Positions 18,116 to 26,942 of a stretch of 64,000 nt of DNA are shown piece by piece. The notes below the pieces were generated by a model. It did no database searches and was not told where the DNA came from. It worked only from the letters and a program-made list of their open reading frames with translations. Numbering within the stretch: the stretch's first letter is position 1; every line of letters begins with the position of its first letter. The position numbers and the translations under genes are program-made. The stretch is from Neobacillus ginsengisoli (GTDB taxonomy: Bacteria > Bacillota > Bacilli > Bacillales_B > DSM-18226): assembly GCF_030813055.1 (NCBI RefSeq), contig NZ_JAUSTW010000001.1:62001-126000 (forward strand), read 5' to 3'.

Positions 18116-19834
18116 ATGAAAGTGGAAGCGCTGCCAGTGGTACATGGTGATTACAATCTAAACAATTATGATGAAATGTACAAGCATTTTAACTGGAATG
18201 AAACAGAAAAGGAATTTACTTGGCATGAGACAAATCTTGTCAATTTAGCATATGAGGCAATTGACCGTCATGCAGAAACCTTTCGGAAAAATAAAATTGC
18301 CCTTTACTACCGTGATGGCTTAAGAGATGAGAAATACACCTTTAAAGAAATGAAAGATCTTTCCAACAAAGCTGGAAATGTCCTCAAAACGTACGGTGAT
18401 GTAGAAAAAGGCGACCGCGTCTTTATTTTTATGCCACGCTCACCTGAGCTATATTTTACTGTTTTAGGTGCGATTAAGCTAGGAGCCATCGTAGGTCCTT
18501 TATTTGAGGCCTTTATGGAGGGGGCTGTTAGAGACCGCCTACAAGACAGCGAAGCAAAGGTACTTGTCACAACACCGGAATTACTGGACCGTGTACCTGT
18601 CAGTGAACTCCCGGCTTTGAAACATATTTTCCTTGTTGGTAACGGTGTAGAAGAAAACGGAGAATACCATGATTTCTTAAAGAAATTTGAAGGAGCAAGC
18701 AAAAAATTAAGAATAGAGTGGGTCGACAGGACAGATGGCCTGATTCTCCACTATACTTCAGGATCCACCGGGAAACCAAAAGGAGTATTGCATGTACATA
18801 ATGCGATGATTCAACATTATCAAACGGCAAAATGGGTTCTTGATTTAAAAGAAGATGATGTTTACTGGTGTACTGCAGACCCGGGGTGGGTAACAGGAAC
18901 TTCCTATGGTATCTTTGGGCCATGGTTAACCGGTGCGTCCAATGTGATTGTTGGCGGGCGTTTTAGCCCTGAAACTTGGTATAAGATGATAGAAGACTTT
19001 GGCGTAACCGTGTGGTACAGTGCTCCAACAGCTTTTCGCATGTTGATGGGCGCAGGAGACGAAATCGTAAAGAAATTTGATTTAAGCTGCCTTCGCCATA
19101 TATTAAGTGTTGGCGAACCGTTAAACCCGGAAGTTGTAAAATGGGGAGTTAAAGTGTTTAACCATCGAATCCATGATACATGGTGGATGACTGAAACAGG
19201 TGCCCAGCTGATCTGTAACTATCCATGCATGGCAATAAAGCCCGGCTCAATGGGTAAACCGATTCCAGGCGTTGTCGCTGCAATTGTTGATGATCAGGGC
19301 AATGAGCTTCCGCCATACAGAATGGGAAACCTTGCTATTAAAAAAGGCTGGCCGTCCATGATGCATACCATTTGGAATAACTCTGAAAAATATGAATCTT
19401 ATTTTATGCCTAGCGGCTGGTATTTTTCAGGAGATTCAGCCTACATGGATGAAGATGGCTATTTCTGGTTCCAAGGTCGGATTGATGATGTGATTATGAC
19501 GTCGGGTGAACGGGTTGGCCCATTTGAAGTTGAGAGCAAGCTTGTTGAGCATCCAGCTGTTGCTGAAGCGGGTGTAATCGGTAAGCCTGATCCTGTTCGT
19601 GGAGAAATCATTAAAGCCTTTGTAGCACTCAGGGATGGCTATGAACCGTCAAATGAATTAAAAGAGGAAATTAGGCAGTTTGTAAAACATGGACTTGCAG
19701 CACATGCCGCACCAAGGGAAATTGATTTCCGCGATAAGCTTCCAAAAACACGAAGCGGTAAAATTATGCGCCGCGTCCTGAAAGCCTGGGAGCTCAATTT
19801 ACCTGCCGGTGATCTTTCAACAATGGAAGACTAG
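18116..19834 (+). CDS. acsA: Acetyl-CoA synthetase AcsA
   Basis: Activates acetate to acetyl-CoA through an acetyl-AMP intermediate. The 572-residue enzyme has the AMP-binding loop YTSGSTGKPKG near residues 213-223, WWMTETGAQ near 358-366, YFSGDSAYMDEDGYFWFQGR near 438-457 and the C-terminal PKTRSGKIMRR. By codon count the catalytic lysine is Lys549, the same number as the AcuA-acetylated lysine of B. subtilis AcsA. AAAAGGGGGAA precedes the ATG. Divergent from acuABC, which codes its modification enzymes. Confidence 0.96.
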   Translation: MKVEALPVVHGDYNLNNYDEMYKHFNWNETEKEFTWHETNLVNLAYEAIDRHAETFRKNKIALYYRDGLRDEKYTFKEMKDLSNKAGNVLKTYGDVEKGDRVFIFMPRSPELYFTVLGAIKLGAIVGPLFEAFMEGAVRDRLQDSEAKVLVTTPELLDRVPVSELPALKHIFLVGNGVEENGEYHDFLKKFEGASKKLRIEWVDRTDGLILHYTSGSTGKPKGVLHVHNAMIQHYQTAKWVLDLKEDDVYWCTADPGWVTGTSYGIFGPWLTGASNVIVGGRFSPETWYKMIEDFGVTVWYSAPTAFRMLMGAGDEIVKKFDLSCLRHILSVGEPLNPEVVKWGVKVFNHRIHDTWWMTETGAQLICNYPCMAIKPGSMGKPIPGVVAAIVDDQGNELPPYRMGNLAIKKGWPSMMHTIWNNSEKYESYFMPSGWYFSGDSAYMDEDGYFWFQGRIDDVIMTSGERVGPFEVESKLVEHPAVAEAGVIGKPDPVRGEIIKAFVALRDGYEPSNELKEEIRQFVKHGLAAHAAPREIDFRDKLPKTRSGKIMRRVLKAWELNLPAGDLSTMED

Positions 19835-19855
19835 AGCAGGGGACTTACAGGATAA

Positions 19856-19911
19856 GAAATCCATAGAAAAACCGCACCGGTGATTTTCGGTGCGGTTTTT
19901 CTATGGATTTC
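19856..19911. terminator. Very long bidirectional terminator between acsA and the PBP gene
   Basis: A perfect stem of 23 bp from GAAATCCATAG to its complement CTATGGATTTC, with the GC-rich core CCGCACC/GGTGCGG and a 10-nt loop. T-runs stand at both inner edges. Confidence 0.85.
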
Positions 19912-19916
19912 TATCC

Positions 19917-22667
19917 TTAAGGCGTTGGTGTACCGCCAATTACAACTTCGTTTGAAGGTGCTGATTCATGACCGGCAATATCGACAGCAGTGACATAATA
20001 AGTACCGTTTGAAGCCGTATATGCGAGGCTTGAGCCACTTTTTATACTTGCCACTTTTGTTGAAAATACATTATGTTGATAGACACGATAACCAATTACA
20101 TCATTATCGCCTGAAGTTGACCAAGTCAATATGCTGCCGGAAGCCGTTACGTTCACGCTATCCGGGGTTTTTCCGTTATCTACCATCTTCGCATTAGGTA
20201 CGAGTATATTCGCCCATCGATCTTTCTTTGGAATGAGCTGACTTGTATTTCTGAAATTTTTACCGACCATTTGGGTGATAAAATCCGGATTTAAAATCAT
20301 ACCTTTTTGGGCAAAATCACTTGGTGTTGAATCCAAGGCTAAGAATTTTTTACCATTAATTTGGACGAAATTTCCTTGAATTAAGCTATTATCTTGTTTT
20401 TTCGGGACATTATTTACATTAAAGTAATCACTCACAAGCAATCCTGCATTTGAGCAGGCAGCTGAAGGGAGTAATCCGGAAACAGCACATATTGTACGTT
20501 TCACTATCCCATCCGGCATTTGAAATGATTCTTTCGGACTGATTAAATCTGGCTTTATCGCATATGCCGAATTGATTAAGTCAACCCATAAATTATTTGT
20601 TCTTTGGCTATATGACAATGATCCGGAGGATTGCAATGATTTCGGAGTATCATAACCTGTCCAGATCCCAAATGTAACATTTGGATTTGTGGCCACAAAC
20701 CAAGAATCATAATAATTTACCCCTGTACCGGTTTTTCCTGCCCAATCTGTTTTAAATTTCAGTCTGCTGTTAATTCCGGCTGCCGTCCCCATTTTAACCA
20801 CATCTCGCATCATATCAAGTGTTAAGTAAGCCGTTTGCGGTTTAAAAACGTCAACCGGTTTCACTTCATGTTGGTAAATAATTTTGCCATTTTTATCAAC
20901 AATTTTATCAATCAAATATGCGTCAATAAATTTACCGCCATTTGCAAAAGTGGTAAAGGCATTCGTATTTTCTTCAATCGTTACCCCATTCTTCATCGAT
21001 CCAATTGCTGTTGCGAGGTTTGTATAATCATCACTTCGAAGAGATGAAAAGCCCATCTTTTCAAGATATTTGGAAGGTCTTTGATTGACAATTTCACTAT
21101 AAAGCTTTACCGCGGGAACATTATAGGACTTGGCAAGTGCATATCTTGCTGAAACCAAACCACTGTACCTGAGGTCATAGTTGTGCGGCCAAGGACTGCT
21201 ACTGGCCGGATTAAGACTTAAGGCCACATCTGGTAGCAGTGTCCCCGGGGAAGCTATTCCTAAATCAATTGCAGGCCCATAAACAAGTAAAGGCTTCATT
21301 GTTGAACCGTTTTGCCTGATTGCACTCGTTGCATGATTCAGCTGCTGTTTGTTGTAATCTCTTCCGCCGACAAAGCTGATAATTGCACCAGTCTTATTTT
21401 CAATCAGCTCTGCCCCAACTTCCACAGGTTCCATTACAGTTTTCTTTTCACCCGTGTCCGGGTCTACTTTTTCCTGCGGTTTGTCAGGTCCGTAAGAAGG
21501 GTATTTATCCTTTACGATTTGCATTGCATCATAGATATCTTTGTTAATGGTCGTATGAATTTCATACCCATTTTGATGCAGATCATGGTTAGCTAATGTT
21601 TGGTATTTGTAATGAAGATTATCATCGTTTTTTAAATCTTTTTCACTGTATCCATCTTTTTTTGCTAACACTGAGGCAAGTACATCAATTGAACGCTTTT
21701 CAATTTCCTGCGTAAGCCATGGGTATTTTTCGATTGGATTAAGAGTTGGCTTTGTAAAATCTTTAGTAATATCATAAGCTGATGCTTCTGTATAATGCTT
21801 TTGGTTTATGTATCCCCCGTCATACATTCTTTTTAAAACTATTTTCATTCGGATTAGTCCTGGTTTAAGATTGTCTTTCAATTTTCCTTCTTTTGTAAAA
21901 GGTGTATACCCAAAAGGACTTTGAGGTAAGCCGGCAATAAATGCTGCTTGAGGAAGGGTTAAATCTTTGGCATTTTTTCCGAAGATTCCTTTTGCCGCCG
22001 CTTGAATCCCTGCAATATTTCGTCCTGAAGCATTTCTTCCGAAGGTTGAAACGTTTAAGTATGCCTCAAGTATTTCTTTTTTTGTGAAAAATTTCTCTAA
22101 TCGAAGGGCAAGTAAAATTTCATTTGCTTTTCGTTGGAATGAAACTTCATTTGTCAAAATTTGATTTTTAATTAATTGTTGGGTTAAAGTACTTCCGCCT
22201 GATTGGACAGAGGAGTTTGTGACTTCCTGAAAAAGGGCACGGAAAACAGCTTTAGGGACAACACCCTTGTGCTGGTAAAAGTATTCGTCTTCGGTTGCCA
22301 CAATTGCTTTGACTAGGTAATCTGATACTTGATCTATCTTGACTTCCTCACGTTCCAGATCAGACTGAAGTTTTCCAAGGTAGACATTTTCAGAAAAATA
22401 TAGATCAGAAGGTTCGGTATAATCATAGATATCTTTTTTCATACTATTGTACGAACGGACGGGCTCGTCCTTAACTAGTGAGGCGAAATAGCCTGCGCCG
22501 ACACCTGTTGCAAAAGCTCCTCCAAGTACGATTACTGTTAAAAATAAAAGAAATAAGTTCCAAACTACTTGGTAGGTAATTCGTGCTTTTTTTACCGTTT
22601 TTTTATGGGTAATCAAGTTTATTGCCGGTTTTATTTTTTCAATCCATGCCTGTAGCTTTTCTTTCAT
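19917..22667 (-). CDS. Class A penicillin-binding protein with C-terminal FN3 domain
   Basis: 916-residue bifunctional peptidoglycan synthase. One transmembrane helix near residues 34-60; GT51 glycosyltransferase with catalytic Glu126 in ATEDEYF and the GGSTLTQQLIKN motif near 157-168; transpeptidase with Ser455-Thr-Met-Lys458, SYN in AKSYNVPAVK, and KTGTG near 643. The last 95 residues (SILTWSTSGDNDVIGYRVY … YVTAVDIAGHES) look like a fibronectin type III domain, common in Firmicute PBP1 proteins. AGAGGTGA precedes the ATG. It acts at the outer face of the membrane. Which named B. subtilis PBP it matches is not certain. Confidence 0.93.
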   Translation of the reverse strand: MKEKLQAWIEKIKPAINLITHKKTVKKARITYQVVWNLFLLFLTVIVLGGAFATGVGAGYFASLVKDEPVRSYNSMKKDIYDYTEPSDLYFSENVYLGKLQSDLEREEVKIDQVSDYLVKAIVATEDEYFYQHKGVVPKAVFRALFQEVTNSSVQSGGSTLTQQLIKNQILTNEVSFQRKANEILLALRLEKFFTKKEILEAYLNVSTFGRNASGRNIAGIQAAAKGIFGKNAKDLTLPQAAFIAGLPQSPFGYTPFTKEGKLKDNLKPGLIRMKIVLKRMYDGGYINQKHYTEASAYDITKDFTKPTLNPIEKYPWLTQEIEKRSIDVLASVLAKKDGYSEKDLKNDDNLHYKYQTLANHDLHQNGYEIHTTINKDIYDAMQIVKDKYPSYGPDKPQEKVDPDTGEKKTVMEPVEVGAELIENKTGAIISFVGGRDYNKQQLNHATSAIRQNGSTMKPLLVYGPAIDLGIASPGTLLPDVALSLNPASSSPWPHNYDLRYSGLVSARYALAKSYNVPAVKLYSEIVNQRPSKYLEKMGFSSLRSDDYTNLATAIGSMKNGVTIEENTNAFTTFANGGKFIDAYLIDKIVDKNGKIIYQHEVKPVDVFKPQTAYLTLDMMRDVVKMGTAAGINSRLKFKTDWAGKTGTGVNYYDSWFVATNPNVTFGIWTGYDTPKSLQSSGSLSYSQRTNNLWVDLINSAYAIKPDLISPKESFQMPDGIVKRTICAVSGLLPSAACSNAGLLVSDYFNVNNVPKKQDNSLIQGNFVQINGKKFLALDSTPSDFAQKGMILNPDFITQMVGKNFRNTSQLIPKKDRWANILVPNAKMVDNGKTPDSVNVTASGSILTWSTSGDNDVIGYRVYQHNVFSTKVASIKSGSSLAYTASNGTYYVTAVDIAGHESAPSNEVVIGGTPTP

Positions 22668-22760
22668 AGCATCACCTCTTATGAAATCCCTTACATTATA
22701 GCATATAGCCTTCTAAAAAATGACAAACTTCTACATTTTTCTGGAATTTCCAATCCAGGT

Positions 22761-22789
22761 TTGACAGATGTAAATAATTATGGTAAAAA
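22761..22789 (+). promoter_or_regulatory. Putative sigma-A promoter of the tyrS leader
   Basis: TTGACA (22761-22766), 17-bp spacer, TAAAAA (22784-22789), about 25 bp before the T-box structure. Confidence 0.6.
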
Positions 22790-22814
22790 TAAATTTAATT
22801 TCAATAATAAGCTG

Positions 22815-24336
<1,522 letters not shown>

Positions 24337-24344
24337 TTTTCCCA

Positions 24345-24377
24345 AAGGCTGCCACATTTGCAAAATGGGGCAGCCTT
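24345..24377 (+). terminator. Terminator hairpin after tyrS
   Basis: AAGGCTGCC pairs with GGCAGCCTT, with CATTTTGC-type inner pairing possible; the 3' tail is weak. Confidence 0.55.
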
Positions 24378-24403
24378 ACTTGTTTGATTGGAACAATTTT
24401 AAA

Positions 24404-24441
24404 ACTAAAAACCCCTTACCAATACGGTAAGGGTTTTTAGT
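24404..24441. terminator. Second, bidirectional terminator after tyrS
   Basis: ACTAAAAACC-C-CTTACC pairs with GGTAAGGGTTTTTAGT around AATAC, with one bulged base. It marks the left limit of the tyrS-rpsD insertion. Confidence 0.75.
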
Positions 24442-24442
24442 A

Positions 24443-24599
24443 TCAAGTGACTAACGAGAGTAATGCGCCAATTAAAATCGTTGCATGTGTATGATGAAGG
24501 CCATGAGGTGTAATTGTTTTTAGCCCTGTTTTTTTGATGATTCGGTCGAAGCAATATTTTAACGTGTTTCTCCCATTGGTGTGTAATATTCTCTAAGTT
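24443..24599 (-). pseudogene. Tyrosine recombinase (phage-type integrase) C-terminal fragment
   Basis: A minus-strand frame bounded by stops reads RILHTNGRNTLKYCFDRI, then IKKTGLKTITPHGLHHTHAT, then ILIGALLSLVT. This is the integrase segment around the catalytic HGLRHTHAT box, but the catalytic Arg of HxxR is His here, and the frame stops before the downstream GH and Tyr motifs. About 50 codons remain. It is a dead remnant next to tyrS and suggests past integration. Confidence 0.6.
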
Positions 24600-24969
24600 A
24601 AAACTGTTACAACCCAATTTGGTTCTCTTCATTGATAGGGTTGAGGAGACATCTCTTACCCCTAAGGAGACATCTAAACAAGAACCTTGATAATGTTGGT
24701 CCGCAAGTTTGTCCGGATAATTTTTTATAAAGTTACTTTGAATCGACTGTAGTGGCGGAGTTTTTAGCGCATTAAGTTACAAAGAAGCAATTAAAAGAGC
24801 AAAAGCAAAAGGGGCTACCATCCGAACATTTGGAAGTCTTTGAAGGGGAGCAATGAGTATCCGCGATTGTAAATCGAACCGAATTTCGACGTACAGATCC
24901 TTAACGCGGATCCCGAATAGCTTGATGGGAGTGAACTCCGATAGGGGAACGCGTCCGTGCAAAAATAAG
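24600..24969. other. Non-coding/decayed stretch left of the LysR gene
   Basis: No intact gene. Short plus-strand frames such as LSYKEAIKRAKAKGATIRTF (about 24771-24841) end quickly and lack ribosome-binding sites. A 10-bp direct repeat GGAGACATCT occurs twice near 24644-24675. I cannot name a parent gene. Confidence 0.35.
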
Positions 24970-25002
24970 AGCCTGAGTTCTATATTTGCAAGGACTTAGG
25001 CT
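24970..25002. terminator. Terminator-like hairpin downstream of the LysR gene
   Basis: AGCCTGAGTTC pairs imperfectly with GACTTAGGCT across a 12-nt loop, then GTTTAATTTTT. On the minus strand it lies about 105 bp beyond the lysR stop. Confidence 0.4.
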
Positions 25003-25107
25003 GTTTAATTTTTCTCTAAAAACGGTGGTTATAATAGAATCGGAAATATTGTTTTCGACACATTACCTCTTCAGGCCTGTAATACGGATTCTTTACCTCT
25101 CTATAAA

Positions 25108-26007
25108 TTAAATGCTTTTTTTAAAATTATCTAAAAAGTCATCAATAAATTCCTTGGCTACTTTCGTAAAATTTTTCGTTTCTAAATATATAAGCCAGAA
25201 ATCAACTGGAAAATGCTTTTCTTCCTTTAATGGGATAATTTTTATATCTCCATTCAAAACCATTGAACTATTTTTAATAGCAAAATCATGTAAAAACAAG
25301 ATGGCTTGACTTTCTTTTACCAGCTTAAAAAGAAGGCTGCTGCTATTCGATCTAACTAACACTTGATTTAAATTCGGTTTTGTTAATTTTAACACCTTTT
25401 TATAGTCAGATGAATTATACATCACTAATTTTGAATCTTTTAATGCACTAAGTGTTACATAATCATGATGATAAAAAGGTGAATTTTTACCAACCGCTAT
25501 ACAAATATGCCCTGTATGAATATGTTCAAAACGAATATTTTTTTCTTTTTTTAATTCTTCTAAAGAAGAGGGAATTAAAGCAAAGTCATAATTTTCCTTG
25601 TTGAAATTCTGAATAATTTCTGTAGGGTTTTGCTCTATTAATTCGAAGGTAATATCTTTATTTTCCGAATTAAACTTTACCATTGTTTCTTGAAGTATAA
25701 AAGTAAAGGCAGGAGCAGTTAAAATTTTCAAATGAGCTTGATTATTATTTTTATACTCAAAAATTTCTTTATTTAGTTCTTTAATGGTGTTTAGTAAAGT
25801 TATTGCTTTAGAAATAACGATTTTACCTTCAAAAGTAGGAGTAACTCCTTGTTTTGATCGGTTAAAGATTTTTATACCAAGCTCATTTTCCAACTGAGTA
25901 ATAGATTGACTCATCCCTGAATTTGAAATAAATAATTTTACTGCTGCTTTTGAAATGGACATCTCGTTTGCAACGTTTATAATATATTCCATTTGTTCAA
26001 AATTCAT
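25108..26007 (-). CDS. LysR-family transcriptional regulator
   Basis: About 299 residues. The winged helix-turn-helix occupies residues 1-60 (FEQMEYIINVANEMSISKAA … SQSITQLENELGIKIFNR) and a substrate-binding-like effector domain follows. It is very A+T-rich and lysine/asparagine-rich compared with neighbours, as expected for an acquired gene. Two ATGs adjoin; the second (26007) has the better spacing to GAGG. LysR regulators usually control a divergent neighbour, but the divergent side holds only decayed sequence before the phosphoesterase gene. Target and effector are unknown. Confidence 0.85.
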   Translation of the reverse strand: MNFEQMEYIINVANEMSISKAAVKLFISNSGMSQSITQLENELGIKIFNRSKQGVTPTFEGKIVISKAITLLNTIKELNKEIFEYKNNNQAHLKILTAPAFTFILQETMVKFNSENKDITFELIEQNPTEIIQNFNKENYDFALIPSSLEELKKEKNIRFEHIHTGHICIAVGKNSPFYHHDYVTLSALKDSKLVMYNSSDYKKVLKLTKPNLNQVLVRSNSSSLLFKLVKESQAILFLHDFAIKNSSMVLNGDIKIIPLKEEKHFPVDFWLIYLETKNFTKVAKEFIDDFLDNFKKSI

Positions 26008-26119
26008 CATTTCACCTCAACTTCAGCGGATCACATCATTATATCTTTATACATTTTACACTTGATTTTAATAGAATCATGAGCCCGTCGTACATAAAAA
26101 ATTGTTAACAAATTCACCG

Positions 26120-26880
26120 ATAAGGTTGAGAATGACCGAATTCCGAACGAGCTGGAATTGGGTACTCACCTCTGTTTTCCAACTGGGCTGACCGTGCCCT
26201 ACGAAGAGCTAATCGTAATTACCATTCTAATTCAGTATGCAAATGATATAAATTCCTTTAACATGTACGTATTTCCTTTTGCGAAGGCTTTGGAACTGAC
26301 CAATTTCGTTTCGATGATCCCTCATACTACAATAGCACTTCCAATCAAAAAGTTGATCATTAAGGAAAATATTTCAATTGGCGCTAATTCTGGTCATCAT
26401 CCCATCGTGACCTTTCATGCACAGAGAGAATTTTATTGCGATGAAATTTCTCCAGTATCTAAAAGTTCACCCCTCACTTTTGTACGAATCGGTACGGTTG
26501 ATAGACGGAATCCCAATTATTTTTCTCGGCTCCATCGATCGGACTGATCGGACTGATAAACAGTAAACGGCCAAACTTTATTTTAAAATCACTGCCTTCA
26601 ATTTGCTTTTCTGCTAAATTGTAAGTGACAAATTTTAATAGAGAGTAAATCGAATGTAAAAGTTTTGTAAATGGGTTCTGGAGCAAAAGGCTTAAATGCG
26701 ATTGCAGTAATATCAAAAGGACATTTTAAGTTTTACTTAATACGGTATTCAGTTTTCTGGAATTTAATAAACGTTTCGAACCATGATAAGCTTCTTTCTG
26801 GCAAGGGACACGAATCCATTTTGGGCTTGCTGAAGGAAGGGTGTTGGGCGGTGTTTTTGCCATGGTTTGTGTGCTACGAT
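26120..26880. other. Decayed sequence between lysR and the phosphoesterase gene
   Basis: About 930 bp without a supportable gene. Minus-strand frames broken by stops contain membrane-like text (LAPIEIFSLMINFLIGSAIV near 26350) and YNLAEKQIEGSDF (near 26590), suggesting one or two dead genes. A plus-strand open frame at 26158-26547 has no ribosome-binding site and no recognisable domain. I could not identify the parents. Confidence 0.35.
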
Positions 26881-26942
26881 TCCTGTCATTTCAAGAGCTG
26901 TAGGGGAAAAATTAGATTCATCTAGAAAAGGGAGTGAACAAT

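Noticed and set aside
24771..24841. Plus-strand fragment LSYKEAIKRAKAKGATIRTF as a gene remnant
   Set aside because: Too short and lysine-rich to assign; could be chance in A-rich DNA.
26330..26420. Minus-strand text LAPIEIFSLMINFLIGSAIV as a GerB-type germination permease start
   Set aside because: The resemblance covers only one helix, later segments do not match, and stops interrupt it; recorded only as decayed sequence.
26158..26547. Plus-strand open frame of 129 codons in the tyrS-rpsD island
   Set aside because: No ribosome-binding site, no recognisable domain, and it lies across broken minus-strand coding sequence.
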